From Natronorubrum texcoconense (GTDB taxonomy: Archaea > Halobacteriota > Halobacteria > Halobacteriales > Natrialbaceae), in contig NZ_FNFE01000002.1 in the NCBI RefSeq assembly GCF_900100335.1, positions 1 to 64,000 on the forward strand: a stretch of 64,000 bases of DNA, in the 5' to 3' direction. A program made the position numbers and the translations under genes. Position 1 is the first letter of the stretch. Each line of letters begins with the position of its first letter. The notes below the pieces were generated by a model. The model was not told where the DNA came from, ran no database searches, and was given only the letters and a program-made list of their open reading frames with translations. This document shows, piece by piece, positions 50,608 through 60,653 of this stretch.

Positions 50608-52014
50608 TTAGTACTTCGGCTCCGCCCCGGTCGTCTCGTACACCTGCTCCATCAGCTCGTCGCGGCGGTCCTGCCAGCCGGCGAGCCCCTCGGGACTGGT
50701 CGGGTACTGCTCGTAGTGGGCCAGCAGGTCGTCGGCACAGCGTTTGGTCTGGTAGAGGTTCCAGATGGTGCCCCAGTGGCCGCGGCTCTTGATCAGGGAC
50801 TCGAGTTTGAGCTTCAGGCCGATATCCGTACTGCCGGAGTAGAGCGCCTCGGCGAGTTTGTCGCCCGGCATCGCGGCGAGCAGCCCCATCAGATCGTCGA
50901 CGTCGATAGCCGTCGAGAGGATATTGTAGACGTCGAGCGCGGCGTATCGTGCGCCGAAGTGCTCCATGACGCGCTCGTTGTACTCCCAGAAGGTCGCCTC
51001 GCTGAAGTCGCCGGTCTCGAGCGCCTCGATCGCCTGATCGGCGGCGTACTTGCCGCCGTAGGCCGCGCCGGCGATGCCGCCGCCGGTGGTGGGGTTGACG
51101 TGACCCGCGGCGTCGCCGACGGCCATGTAGCCGGGGTGGACGGCCGAGTCATAGGGCCGGCGGGTGGGGAGGGCGGCACCGAGTTTGTCCTCGACTTCCG
51201 CGCCCTCGAACTCCGCGCGGTTCTCGAGGTCCTTTTTGAGATCCGCGACGAGTTTCATGGGTTCCTCGGTCATCTGGAAGCCCAGGCCGGCGTTGATCTC
51301 GGTGTCCGTCCGCGGGAAGTACCAGAGGTAGCCCGCGGCGCGCTCGGTCGGTTTGAACACGAGGGCGTCGTCCCATTCGACCGGCTCCTCGACGCGGACG
51401 ATCTCGCGGTAGGCCGAGCAGAAGTGCGAGTAGTTGACGTTGGTATCGAAGGTGGAGTCGGCAAAGTCGACGTTGTCCTGTAACACCGACAGCGACCCGG
51501 CCGCGTCGATGACGATATCGGCTTCGTACGTCACTGGGTCGCCCTTTCGAATCGTGTCGACGCCCGTGACGCGGCCGTCGTCGGCCTGCCTGACGTTCTT
51601 CACGACGGTATCGTACTGGAACTCGACCCCGGTGTCCTCGGCGCCCTCGATGATGCGACGGCCGTACTCCCAGCGGTCGATGACCGCCAGTTCGCCGGGA
51701 ACGGGAATCTCGAGGACGGTATCCTCCTGGGGAATCTCGAAGCGGCCGTGGTCGACGCCCGTGTTCGTGAAGGCTGGCTCGAGCTTCGACTTCGGGATCG
51801 CCTCGGGGAACGCGTCGGCACCCTTCAGTGCGTCCCCGCAGGCGATGTGGCCCGCCTCTGTCTCCGTCTTTCGCTCGAGAACGACGACGTCGTAGCCCTC
51901 GCGTGCGACGGTCGCTGCGGCGTAACATCCTGCAGTCCCGGCACCGACGACGACCACGTCCGGCGAGCGGGGCTCGGACGCGGCGGTGGCGGCGGACTGC
52001 TCCTGCGTGCTCAT
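50608..52014 (-). CDS. Geranylgeranyl reductase family protein
   Basis: A 468-residue flavoenzyme that saturates isoprenoid chains of archaeal membrane lipids. The FAD-binding VVVVGAGTAGCYAAATVAREGYDVVVLE is near the N-terminus. The central VIDAAGS and the GDAAGHVNPTTGGGI motif complete the FAD site, and the C-terminal region (WNLYQTKRCADDLL) resembles family members. The start was taken at the ATG before MSTQEQSAATA because sequence further upstream is promoter-like. Its divergent neighbour is the ferredoxin gene, which could be the electron donor. Confidence 0.9.
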   Translation of the reverse strand: MSTQEQSAATAASEPRSPDVVVVGAGTAGCYAAATVAREGYDVVVLERKTETEAGHIACGDALKGADAFPEAIPKSKLEPAFTNTGVDHGRFEIPQEDTVLEIPVPGELAVIDRWEYGRRIIEGAEDTGVEFQYDTVVKNVRQADDGRVTGVDTIRKGDPVTYEADIVIDAAGSLSVLQDNVDFADSTFDTNVNYSHFCSAYREIVRVEEPVEWDDALVFKPTERAAGYLWYFPRTDTEINAGLGFQMTEEPMKLVADLKKDLENRAEFEGAEVEDKLGAALPTRRPYDSAVHPGYMAVGDAAGHVNPTTGGGIAGAAYGGKYAADQAIEALETGDFSEATFWEYNERVMEHFGARYAALDVYNILSTAIDVDDLMGLLAAMPGDKLAEALYSGSTDIGLKLKLESLIKSRGHWGTIWNLYQTKRCADDLLAHYEQYPTSPEGLAGWQDRRDELMEQVYETTGAEPKY

Positions 52015-52228
52015 ACCAACACAGTCCACACCACGGGAAGAAAACGTTTTATGTGTTAGCTGTCGGCTCGGCGAGCTCGGTGGCGCTCGCGTCGGTCGAT
52101 CTGGCGATGGATCCTGGATTCGAGACGGAGACGACCGCGCGAACGGCCACTGACGAGCGATTTTCGTTGCGCTAGAGACGACAGATAGTGAATAAAGAGT
52201 TTTAGTGGGGTCTTTCGTAGCAGCCTGT

Positions 52229-52570
52229 ATGACAGAGTACACGATCGAGTTCGTCGGAACCGGCGAGACGATCACCTGCACGGACAAGCAAACGATTCTC
52301 AGTCGCTGTCTCGAGGAGGGTATCGCTCAGGAGTACTCCTGCCGCGTGGGGATGTGTCTGGCCTGTTCGGCCGAGATTCTCGAGGGCGAGGTTACCCAGC
52401 CCGCAGCCCGGGGCCTGACCGAGGAGGAAGCCGAGAACTACGCCCTCACCTGCATGGCGCGCCCCCAGTCGGATCTGAAACTCGACCGAGGCAAGTACCC
52501 GCCGAGCATCGAGGGCGACCTCGAGAGCGAGGCCGGCGAAACGGGCGGCGCTGCGGCCGCGGACGACTGA
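52229..52570 (+). CDS. 2Fe-2S ferredoxin
   Basis: A 113-residue plant-type ferredoxin. Ligand cysteines are Cys38, Cys43, Cys46 and Cys75 (pattern C-X4-C-X2-C-X28-C in YSCRVGMCLAC and LTCMARPQ). Core strands TIEFVGTGETITC and the acidic tail DLESEAGETGG follow. It carries electrons for reductive steps; being opposite the geranylgeranyl reductase gene, that enzyme is a possible partner. Shorter than the N-terminally extended halobacterial ferredoxins used by 2-oxoacid oxidoreductases. Confidence 0.92.
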   Translation: MTEYTIEFVGTGETITCTDKQTILSRCLEEGIAQEYSCRVGMCLACSAEILEGEVTQPAARGLTEEEAENYALTCMARPQSDLKLDRGKYPPSIEGDLESEAGETGGAAAADD

Positions 52571-52617
52571 CGGATCTCACGGCCCGTGAAATCTCTCCTC
52601 TCTGTAGCCCGATAGTA

Positions 52618-53547
52618 TCACGCCACACGGTTCAGTAGCGACTCGCCCACCTGATACCGGCGAACGTTCTCGCGGACCAACTCGGCGATATCGAGGTGGT
52701 AGCGGTTCGTCGCCGAGCCGCGGTGTGGCGTCACGATAACGTTCTCGAGGTCCCAGAGCGGCGACGACGGGGGCAGGGGCTCCGTCTCGAAGACGTCAAG
52801 CGCGGCGCCGGCGATAGTCCCCTCCTCCAGCGCTTCGATCAGCGATTCCTCGTCGACGAGCGGCCCGCGGGCGACGTTGATCAGGTAGGCGTCCGTCCGC
52901 ATTGCGTCCAGCATCTCGGCATCGACCATCCCCTCGGTCTCCGGCGTGTGCGGGGCCGCGAGCGCGACGAACCGAGCGTCGGCGACGGCGTCCTCGAGCG
53001 CGGACGGGTCGTAGATCCGCGAGACCGACGGCACCGACTCCTCGGAGCGGCGGACGCCGACGACCTCCATGCCGAGGGCGTCGGCCCGCTCCGCGATGGC
53101 GGTGCCGATCGTTCCGAGACCGACGACGCAGAGCCGTTCGCCAGAGAGCGTAAACGGGCGCTCGTAGGCCGGGTCGTGCCACTCCCGTTCCCGTTGACGA
53201 TCGCGATACACGTGCAGCAGTCGCGCCAGCGACAGCATGTAGCCGACGGCGAGTTCCCCGACGGTCTCGCCGTGGATCCCGGAGCTGTTGGTGAGCGCAA
53301 CTCCGGCCGCCTCGTAGGCGTCGGTGTCGAACGCGTCGTACCCCGCGCGGATGCAGTGGACCCAGCCCGCCTCGAGAAACTCCGGGCGCGGTTCGAACGA
53401 GGCGACCGCATCCGTTGGGTCGTAGGACTCCTCGTCTCCGACGAGTTCGACCCGGACGTCGAGCCCGTCGAACGCGTCGACGAACGCCGCTTGTGGTATC
53501 TTCGTGCCGACCGATTCGTGCAGACACAGTCGCTCGAGTGAAGCCAT
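52618..53547 (-). CDS. D-isomer-specific 2-hydroxyacid dehydrogenase
   Basis: A 309-residue NAD-dependent dehydrogenase. The coenzyme motif VVGLGTIGTAIAER is in the central domain. The catalytic Arg (VARGPLVDEESL), Glu (in DVFETEPLPPSSPL) and His (TPHRGSATNRY) triad is present. Substrate could be a glyoxylate, phosphoglycerate or hydroxypyruvate-like 2-oxoacid; no neighbour indicates which. N-terminal substrate-binding halves (about 1-95) are divergent. Confidence 0.9.
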   Translation of the reverse strand: MASLERLCLHESVGTKIPQAAFVDAFDGLDVRVELVGDEESYDPTDAVASFEPRPEFLEAGWVHCIRAGYDAFDTDAYEAAGVALTNSSGIHGETVGELAVGYMLSLARLLHVYRDRQREREWHDPAYERPFTLSGERLCVVGLGTIGTAIAERADALGMEVVGVRRSEESVPSVSRIYDPSALEDAVADARFVALAAPHTPETEGMVDAEMLDAMRTDAYLINVARGPLVDEESLIEALEEGTIAGAALDVFETEPLPPSSPLWDLENVIVTPHRGSATNRYHLDIAELVRENVRRYQVGESLLNRVA

Positions 53548-53721
53548 CTATCTCGACTGACTGGCGTCGCCCGCAACAACGTTTTCGGGAGCCGTTCACC
53601 GACACGTCGGCTCCGCTGTGTGTACGAGGGTACGGTGTCGAATATCACGACACGCTCGAGTGACGAATATGGACTCCTCCCGGTCCTCTCCCGTTCGCGA
53701 GCGGGTGGCTGTCGACTGAAA

Positions 53722-54888
53722 TCAGTCGACGAAGTCGATGTCTTCGCCCTGTGCGGGCGCTTCGGGCTGGACGGCCTCGCCGTCGGGCTTGCCGTAGATC
53801 TGCGGCGACTCGACGCCGGTGACGACGATCATCGTGCGCATGCTGCCCTCGAGGGACTCGTCGATCGAGGTCCCCCAGATGATGCGCGCGTCGGGATCGA
53901 TCCGGTCGTAGATCTCCTCGACGACGCCTTCGGCTTCCTCGATGGCCATGTCGTTCCCACCGGTGACGTTGACGAGGGCGGAGCTCGCCCCCGAGATGTC
54001 GACGTCGAGCAGCGGCGAGCGCAGGGCGGTTTTGACCGAATCCTCGGCTTTCGCTTCGGAGTCCGATTCCCCGAGTCCGATCATCGCGACGCCACCGCGC
54101 TCCATGACCGTGCGGACGTCGGCGAAGTCGAGGTTGACGAGGCCGGGCTTCGTAATCAGTTCCGTGATGCCTTTGACCGAGCGCATCAGGACCTCGTCGC
54201 TCACCTTGAACGCCTGACGGACGGGCAGTTTGCCCACGGAGTCGAGCAGGCGGTCGTTCGGGACGACGATCACCGTGTCGCTCACGTCGCGCAGGCGCTC
54301 GAGGCCGGCTTCCGCGTTCGTGCGCCGAACCTCTCCCTCCGCGGTAAACGGCGTCGTGACGATCGAGATCGTCAGCGCGCCGGCCTCGCGGGCGGCTTTG
54401 GCGACGACCGGGGCGGAACCGGTTCCGGTACCGCCGCCCAGACCGGCCGTCACGAAGACCATATCGGAGCCGTCGATGGCGTCGTAGATGTCCTGCTGGC
54501 TCTCGAGGGCGGCCTCCTCGCCGACCTGCGGGAGCGAGCCGGCGCCGCGGCCGCTGGTCTTCTGTTTCCCCATCAGGATCTTGGTGTCGGCCTCGATCTC
54601 GACGAGGTGTTGGACGTCGGTGTTCGCGGCGACGAGTTTCGCGCCGTGAATCCCTTCCTCGTGCATTCGGTTGATGGTGTTTCCGCCGGCGCCGCCGCAA
54701 CCGACGACGGTGATGTCGGTCTGAAGGTCCTGCAGCACGTCCTCCAGTTCGTCGTCGGTCATGGTTCCGGTCGGGTTCGATTCGTCTCCGGTCGGCGACT
54801 GCCCGTCCTGCGGTGGGGCATCGTCGGGGGCGCCTCCCGACTCCCCGTTTTCGGCCTCGTCGATGGCGTCGTCGATGATGGAGTCCAT
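53722..54888 (-). CDS. ftsZ1: Cell division GTPase FtsZ1
   Basis: A 388-residue tubulin-like GTPase. An acidic N-terminal tail (1-55) precedes [10 protein letters not shown]. The GTP-binding GGGTGTGSA loop is at 151-159 and the catalytic T7 loop [11 protein letters not shown] lies around 263-273. The late [11 protein letters not shown] and [16 protein letters not shown] segments are intact, so it should polymerise. The [13 protein letters not shown] start and the IDFVD end fit haloarchaeal FtsZ1 rather than FtsZ2. FtsZ1 forms the mid-cell scaffold for division. Confidence 0.95.
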   Translation of the reverse strand: MDSIIDDAIDEAENGESGGAPDDAPPQDGQSPTGDESNPTGTMTDDELEDVLQDLQTDITVVGCGGAGGNTINRMHEEGIHGAKLVAANTDVQHLVEIEADTKILMGKQKTSGRGAGSLPQVGEEAALESQQDIYDAIDGSDMVFVTAGLGGGTGTGSAPVVAKAAREAGALTISIVTTPFTAEGEVRRTNAEAGLERLRDVSDTVIVVPNDRLLDSVGKLPVRQAFKVSDEVLMRSVKGITELITKPGLVNLDFADVRTVMERGGVAMIGLGESDSEAKAEDSVKTALRSPLLDVDISGASSALVNVTGGNDMAIEEAEGVVEEIYDRIDPDARIIWGTSIDESLEGSMRTMIVVTGVESPQIYGKPDGEAVQPEAPAQGEDIDFVD

Positions 54889-55022
54889 TCTTGACCCAGT
54901 CTAGAATATGGAGCATAATTACCTTTCCCCTACACGTCAGACGGATGTCTGACACAGTACGGAAAGATTACTGACCCACTGCTGACGGCTCAAATGCCGA
55001 TACCGGGCCCGGTATGGGACCA

Positions 55023-56411
55023 TTACCGCTCTATTCGGTCAGATTGGATCGGGAACTGAACAGTCTCTCTCGAGCGAACTCTCTCGGGCTTGATGGGTTC
55101 GCCGTCGACGGTGACTGACTCGCCGCTCGCGAGCGCGCCGAACTTCGGCCCCTCCGGAACTCCGGCCTCGAGCGCCAGCGCCGGGTCGAACGCGCTTCGC
55201 TCCGCGATCACGGCGTCGTCCTCGCGCGTCACCGAGTCGTACTTCTCCTCGAGGACGGTCGCCAGTTCCGCGACGATCGTCTCGCGCGCGCCCCCCGAAT
55301 CGAGGGCCGAGTCGTCGGTTGAATCGTCGGCGCCGACGTCGGGTATCGCGACTCGAGCGCCGACTCGACTCCCGCCGTTTTCGGTCGTGAAGGCGACGGC
55401 GTTCGTCTCGACGATCTCCCGCACGCGGTCGGGATCGATCCCCTCCGCGGCGTCGACCAGTTCGGCCGGAAGATCGACGACGGTGAACGCGGCGTCCCGG
55501 CGATCACCGAACCGGATTCCGTCGTCGACGGTTCCGAGTGCGGACTCGACGTCGGCGACCAGGTCGAGCGAGCGGTCGCCGACCTCGCGCAGCCAGGTCT
55601 CGGTCACGAGCCGGCAGTCAAGTTCCGCGAGCGTCTCCTCGAGCACCGGCCACTCGCCGTCGAGCACGGCGATGTCGGTTCCGCTGGCGTCGAACGCCGC
55701 CTCGAGGACGTCCCGATGGGCGCTCGGATGTCCCATCGCCTCGAGCGCCCAGTCGGCCGCGACGTGACCCACGGCCCACGGCGTCTCGCGGACGATCCGC
55801 TCGAAGCGCGGGACGTAGTGGTTGCCGCCGAAGCCGACAAGCTGCCTATTCCGGTGCGGTTCGACGCCCCGAAGTTCGAGGATCGCGCGGGCGACGGCGG
55901 CCGCGCCCTCGGGGTCGTCCCACTGCTCGTCGTCGCTGCCGAGTTCGGCGAACAGCGACGGACAGCCGACGTCGGTGGGTCCGTGGTGGGTACACTCCAG
56001 CCCAACGTCGTAGTTGTCGGGAGCGTGCTCGTCGAACGCCTCGAGCAATCGAGCGAGCGCGTTCGGGGCCGCCTCGGCGACGGCGTCGTCCGCGCCGCCG
56101 AACTCGGCCGGGCCGAAGTTCCCCGTGACGTGGCCCGTCAGCAGCGGCCCCGTGTCGCCGGAGTGACGCGACGCGAAGACGAGCAGGTCGGGGTCGCAGT
56201 CGAAGGCGTCGGCGGGGCGCTCGAGTTCGAGGTGGAGGGCCTCGAAGGAGCGCAGTTCGACGTCGTCGAGTCGGTAGACGGTCCCGCCCCCTGCAGCCGC
56301 GGGCCGGGAGCCGTCGGTCGCGGTTTCCCAGTCGGCGAGTTCGCGGAGTCGGTCGCAGATGTGGACCGACGCGCGATCGGCCCGGCTCTCGACGATAGCG
56401 AGTGCAGTCAT
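55023..56411 (-). CDS. dtdA: D-aminoacyl-tRNA deacylase (archaeal/plant type)
   Basis: A 462-residue DTD2/GEK1-type enzyme that removes D-amino acids from tRNA. Recognisable are FASRHSGDTGPLLTGH near 74, the zinc-ligand ECTHHGPTDVGCP around 139 and the VGFGGNHYVPRFERI motif near 205. A long acidic C-terminal extension (about 285-462) is longer than in methanogens. The enzyme guards translation against D-amino acids and aldehyde damage. Confidence 0.92.
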   Translation of the reverse strand: MTALAIVESRADRASVHICDRLRELADWETATDGSRPAAAGGGTVYRLDDVELRSFEALHLELERPADAFDCDPDLLVFASRHSGDTGPLLTGHVTGNFGPAEFGGADDAVAEAAPNALARLLEAFDEHAPDNYDVGLECTHHGPTDVGCPSLFAELGSDDEQWDDPEGAAAVARAILELRGVEPHRNRQLVGFGGNHYVPRFERIVRETPWAVGHVAADWALEAMGHPSAHRDVLEAAFDASGTDIAVLDGEWPVLEETLAELDCRLVTETWLREVGDRSLDLVADVESALGTVDDGIRFGDRRDAAFTVVDLPAELVDAAEGIDPDRVREIVETNAVAFTTENGGSRVGARVAIPDVGADDSTDDSALDSGGARETIVAELATVLEEKYDSVTREDDAVIAERSAFDPALALEAGVPEGPKFGALASGESVTVDGEPIKPERVRSRETVQFPIQSDRIER

Positions 56412-56608
56412 ACTCGAGTAGGCGACCCGGGCGCCGGTAACGTCGTCGGTTTTCGATCGTTGTTCGCCGGCATTCCGGGTCGCTACCCCCGCTGTGGGAT
56501 AAAGCCGTGGCGATGGCTACCATCGGTTTTTCCCGTTCGGGAATGGTCGTTGGTAACCTGCATCATCATTGGTGACGATTGACGATCCCCGACCGCGTAC
56601 ACCTACCT

Positions 56609-59185
56609 ATGACTGATTCCCCGTCGAAGTGCGACGACTCAGCGACGGATTCCCCGTCGGAGAGCGACGACTCGACGAGCGAATCACCGTCGGGGATCGG
56701 CGACGGCCCGGACGACGCCGATCCGCCGGAAGACGCCGTGTTTCCGAACGGGATCGATCTCGACGTTCGTCAGCTGAGCGCTCTGGTCAGCAACCACGCC
56801 GTCTGGTTGCTCGACGCCGACGGTCGCGTCGCCACGTGGAACGAACGGGCGGCGGCGCTGACGGGATACGACGAGGACGAAATCGTCGGAACGCAGTATC
56901 GAGTCTTCTTCCCGTCGGAGAGCCGCGAAACCGGCCGTCCGGAGCAGCTCCTCGAGCGGGCTCGAGCCGAGGGTCGGGCCGAAGACGACGGCTGGCGACG
57001 CCGAAACGACGGGGATCGACGCTGGGTCCGCGAGGTCGTCGCCCCGATTCGAGACGACGACGGGGATGGAAACGGAGACGCAGCGGTCGATCGGAGCCGC
57101 GAGGGATCGTCGAGCGTGCGCGTCGGTGTGGGATGCGGTGAGGAAAGTGGCCACCTTCGGGGCTACGCGATATTCGTCCACGACCGGACGACCGAGTACG
57201 AACGGGAACGAGAGCTTCGGGAGGAAAAAGCGTTCACGCAGAGCGTCTTCGAGGCCCAACCCGACATCGTCTACGCGTTCGACGCCGACGGGAACTACGC
57301 CGAGTGGAACGATCGTGTGCCGGAGGTGACTGGGTACGACGAGGCGGAACTCGCCGACATGGCACCCCTCGAGTTCGTCGCGCCCGAACACCGAGAGCGG
57401 ATCGCCGCCGCCATCACGCGGGTTCTCGAGGAGGACACCCACGTCACCGCCGAAGCGGATCTGCTGACGAAAGACGGCACCCGACTCCCCTACGAGTTCA
57501 ACAGCGCGCGGATCACCGACGAAACCGGAACCGTCCTCGGCTTTACCGGTATCGGCCGGGACGTGAGCGATCGGAAGGCTCGCGAGCGAGAGCTGCGCGA
57601 GGAAAAAGCGCTCACGGAGAGCGTCTTCGAGGCCCAGCCGGATCTCCTCTACGCCTACGACACCGACCGCGGCCTGATCCACTGGAACGACCGGTTCGAG
57701 CAGCTCACCGGCTACGACACCGACGAGCTCGAGGGGATGAACCCACTCGAGTTCATCGCGCCGCCGGACCGAGAGCACATCGAACGCGCGATCGAACGGA
57801 TCATGGACGACGGCGAGCGCGTCACCGAAGAGGGACGCGTGCTGACGAAGGATGGAGAACACATCCCCTACGAATTCAACAGCGCGCGGATCACCGACGA
57901 AACCGGGGCCGTCCTCGGCTTTACCGGCGTCGGTCGGGACATCACCGACCGAAAGATCCGGGAGCGAGAACTCGAGCGCCTCGAGCGACTCAACGCGACG
58001 ATTCGAACGATCGACGAGACGATGGTCGCGGCGGAGACCCGCGACGAAATCGAGTCGGCGATCGTCGAGGCGTTCGCCGCCGCCGACGCCTACCGGTTCG
58101 CCATCATCGGCCGGGTCGACACCGGTGTAGCGCCCGATCGGCTTCCGTGGGAGCCACAGGCGCGGGCCGGCATCGATGCGGACGGCGTGGAAAACGTCCG
58201 CTCGTCGTTCGTCGACCCGACCGACGATCCGGACGAATCGCCGTTCGAGACGGGAACCGTCCACTGCTATCGACACCTTCGCGAGAGCGACGTCGACGAG
58301 CGACGAACCGACGCTCGGGATCGAGACTACGGCTCGGTGGCCGTCGTGCCGATCGTCGCGAGTGGGCGCGCGTACGGCGTGCTCGTCGTTGCAGCCCGCG
58401 AATCGGCCGCGTTCGCCGACCGCGAACGAGAGGTCCTCCAGGAGTTCGGCGGCACGATCGGGCACGCGATCAACGCGATGGCGGTCCGTCGACTCCTCTA
58501 TCTGGACACCGTCGTCGAACTCGAGTTCGAGTCGACCGACCGGCAGGACGTCTGTATCGACCTCTCGGCCCGAACCGGCTGTCGCCTCTCCCTCGAGCAC
58601 GTGTTGCCGCTGACCGACGAACGGTACGTCTACTACGTCACGGTCGGCGACGCCGATCCGGAACGGATCCGCTCGGTCGCGGGCGATCACGGGTCGATCA
58701 GCGAGGTCCGACGCATCGATACCACCGGCGACGACAGCCACTGGGAGTTCGTCGTTCAAGGTCCGACGATCACCGGCTTGCTCGCGGATTACGGCGCCCG
58801 AATGCGCTCGGAGGTCGTCGAAGACGGCGTCGCGAGCTGCGTCGTCCAGGTCAGTCCGGACGTCGAGGTTCGCGACGTTGTCGAGACGATGACGTCGGTT
58901 TACCCCGAGATGCGACTCGTCTCGAAACGCACGGACGAGCAGGCGGTCGAGCCCCGTGGCGACTTCCGCCGACGGCTCGAGCGCGAGTTGACGACGAAAC
59001 AGCGAACCGCGCTCGAGGCGGCCTACTACGGCGGCTACTTCGAGTGGCCGACGCGAAACAGCGACGCGAGCGAAATCGCCGATCGGCTCGGGATCGCTCG
59101 CCAGACGTTTCACCAGCATCTCCGGGTCGCACAGGAGAAACTCCTCACGGCGTACCTCGACTCCGGCGAGACGAGTAACGGGTGA
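56609..59185 (+). CDS. Bat-type multi-domain regulator (PAS-PAS-PAS-GAF-HTH_10)
   Basis: An 858-residue sensor-regulator. After an acidic N-terminus with repeated SPS/DDS units come three PAS domains (about 58-190, 204-325 and 326-450), a GAF-like segment (about 465-625 with VAVVPIVASGRAYGVLVV), the bacterio-opsin-activator middle domain and the HTH_10 DNA-binding end (QRTALEAAYYGGYFEWPTR ... RLGIARQTFHQHLRVAQEKLL). It probably senses light, redox or a ligand and controls genes such as those for retinal proteins, but no target is in the window. PAS2 and PAS3 are near-identical (see finding). Confidence 0.88.
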   Translation: MTDSPSKCDDSATDSPSESDDSTSESPSGIGDGPDDADPPEDAVFPNGIDLDVRQLSALVSNHAVWLLDADGRVATWNERAAALTGYDEDEIVGTQYRVFFPSESRETGRPEQLLERARAEGRAEDDGWRRRNDGDRRWVREVVAPIRDDDGDGNGDAAVDRSREGSSSVRVGVGCGEESGHLRGYAIFVHDRTTEYERERELREEKAFTQSVFEAQPDIVYAFDADGNYAEWNDRVPEVTGYDEAELADMAPLEFVAPEHRERIAAAITRVLEEDTHVTAEADLLTKDGTRLPYEFNSARITDETGTVLGFTGIGRDVSDRKARERELREEKALTESVFEAQPDLLYAYDTDRGLIHWNDRFEQLTGYDTDELEGMNPLEFIAPPDREHIERAIERIMDDGERVTEEGRVLTKDGEHIPYEFNSARITDETGAVLGFTGVGRDITDRKIRERELERLERLNATIRTIDETMVAAETRDEIESAIVEAFAAADAYRFAIIGRVDTGVAPDRLPWEPQARAGIDADGVENVRSSFVDPTDDPDESPFETGTVHCYRHLRESDVDERRTDARDRDYGSVAVVPIVASGRAYGVLVVAARESAAFADREREVLQEFGGTIGHAINAMAVRRLLYLDTVVELEFESTDRQDVCIDLSARTGCRLSLEHVLPLTDERYVYYVTVGDADPERIRSVAGDHGSISEVRRIDTTGDDSHWEFVVQGPTITGLLADYGARMRSEVVEDGVASCVVQVSPDVEVRDVVETMTSVYPEMRLVSKRTDEQAVEPRGDFRRRLERELTTKQRTALEAAYYGGYFEWPTRNSDASEIADRLGIARQTFHQHLRVAQEKLLTAYLDSGETSNG

Positions 59186-59271
59186 CTGTCACGATTCTCT
59201 AGCTATATCTCCCGGTCATACCAGAGCACGCTGGTACACTCCTTTCCCGCACCCATCGTTTCTATCCGGCA

Positions 59272-60546
59272 ATGAATTCGGACCTCGCTACCGAGCGAAC
59301 GACTACTGCGTTCGACGTTCTCGCCGATTCCGGTCGCCGACGCGTGCTTTCGACGCTTCTCGAACAGGACGAGCCGCTATCTCTGGAGACGCTCGCGACC
59401 GACGTCGCGGTCCGGGTGCACGGGTCGCCGATCGTCACCGAAGCCCAGTCCCGGACGGTGCATATCGAACTCGTCCACAATCACGTTCCACGACTGCTCG
59501 ACTGCGGTGTGCTTCGAGAGGTCGGTGACGACGAGACGCGTCGCGTCGCCCTCGCGGACCATCCGCTTCTCGAAGCCGAGTGGGTCACCCGTCTCCTCGA
59601 ACCCCCGGCCGACGGACCCGAACACGACGAAGAGACGCTGAGTCGGACACTCGACGCGTTCCAGCCCGCACGTCGTCGAATCGCCTGTGCCGTCCTCTCG
59701 AGACACGACGAGTCGCTCCCCGTTGCCGACCTGGCTGCGATGCTCGCCGCTCGGGAGGAAGACACCCGACTCGTCGACGTCAGCGAGACGGACTGGGGTC
59801 CCGTCGAGACGACGCTCACGCACAATCACCTGCCAGCCCTCGACGACGTCGGCCTCGTCGAGTACGACGCCGCGAGCGAGACCGTCGGGCTCGCGACCGA
59901 CGCCTCACAGTGGCGAGCGAACTGGCTGGCCGCGAGTCCGCTCGGGGAGATCACTGCGAGACTCGAGCCGGCCCGAAAACAGTTCGCCGACGGCGCGACG
60001 GGGACCGAATTCGATCCCGCGTCCGCGCTCGGTTCATCGGAGGTAGGTGCGTGCTGGACTATCGAGGGTCGAGCGAACGTCGTGAGCCGAGCCCACGACA
60101 TCGCCGACAGCGCCGAGGAGGAACTGTTCGTGACGGTTCCGGACGCAGGGATGATCCAGAACCAGTGTCTCGAGCGCTGGCGGGCCGCGGCCGAGCGCGG
60201 CGTCGACGTCTACATCGGATCGCGGTCACAGGAGGTCCGGGACGTCGTTCGCTCCGCCGTCCCGCAGGCGACGATCTGTAAGCCCCAGTTCGACTGGCTG
60301 AACTACCCTCTCGACGGGGTCCACCACGGGCGCGTCGTCTTCGCCGACCGCGAACGAGTGTTGCTCGTGACGATCGACGACTCGAGTGCGACCGACAACC
60401 CGCACGTGACCGGGATTACCGGCGACGGATCCGAGAACGCCCTCGCGATGCTCGTTCGCGAACACGTCGGGCCGCGACTGGACCGACTCGAGTCCCGGTG
60501 TGCCGCCGGCGACTGGGACGGGCAGGCGACGCCGTTTCCGCTGTAA
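59272..60546 (+). CDS. DUF7344/winged-helix regulator with TrmB-like C-terminal domain
   Basis: A 424-residue regulator. Two similar N-terminal winged-helix units, residues 10-95 (TAFDVLADSGRRRVLSTLLEQDEPLSLETLA) and 125-215 (TLDAFQPARRRIACAVLSRHDESLPVADLA), are tandem copies. Residues 260-405 form a TrmB/PLD-like ligand-binding domain with GRANVVSRAHDIADSAEEELFVTVPD and DGVHHGRVVFADRERVLLVT. It may bind sugars or other metabolites. Lies 86 bp behind the Bat-type regulator but has its own start region. Confidence 0.78.
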   Translation: MNSDLATERTTTAFDVLADSGRRRVLSTLLEQDEPLSLETLATDVAVRVHGSPIVTEAQSRTVHIELVHNHVPRLLDCGVLREVGDDETRRVALADHPLLEAEWVTRLLEPPADGPEHDEETLSRTLDAFQPARRRIACAVLSRHDESLPVADLAAMLAAREEDTRLVDVSETDWGPVETTLTHNHLPALDDVGLVEYDAASETVGLATDASQWRANWLAASPLGEITARLEPARKQFADGATGTEFDPASALGSSEVGACWTIEGRANVVSRAHDIADSAEEELFVTVPDAGMIQNQCLERWRAAAERGVDVYIGSRSQEVRDVVRSAVPQATICKPQFDWLNYPLDGVHHGRVVFADRERVLLVTIDDSSATDNPHVTGITGDGSENALAMLVREHVGPRLDRLESRCAAGDWDGQATPFPL

Positions 60547-60653
60547 ACTCCGTCTTCGAACAGTAGCGTCCGACTCGAGGGCCGATTCGACCGAAACCAC
60601 CAGTGCTTAACGGGAGCCACCCACAGGTAGCGATATGATTCGAGGTGTGACTC

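Noticed and set aside
53645-54955. Large Arg-rich frame overlapping ftsZ1 on the same strand
   Set aside because: The translation is nearly all Arg, Gly and His in low-complexity order; ftsZ1 in another frame explains the openness.
56684-59119. 811-codon antisense frame under the Bat-type regulator
   Set aside because: No recognisable motif; it mirrors a long, well-supported multi-domain protein on the other strand.
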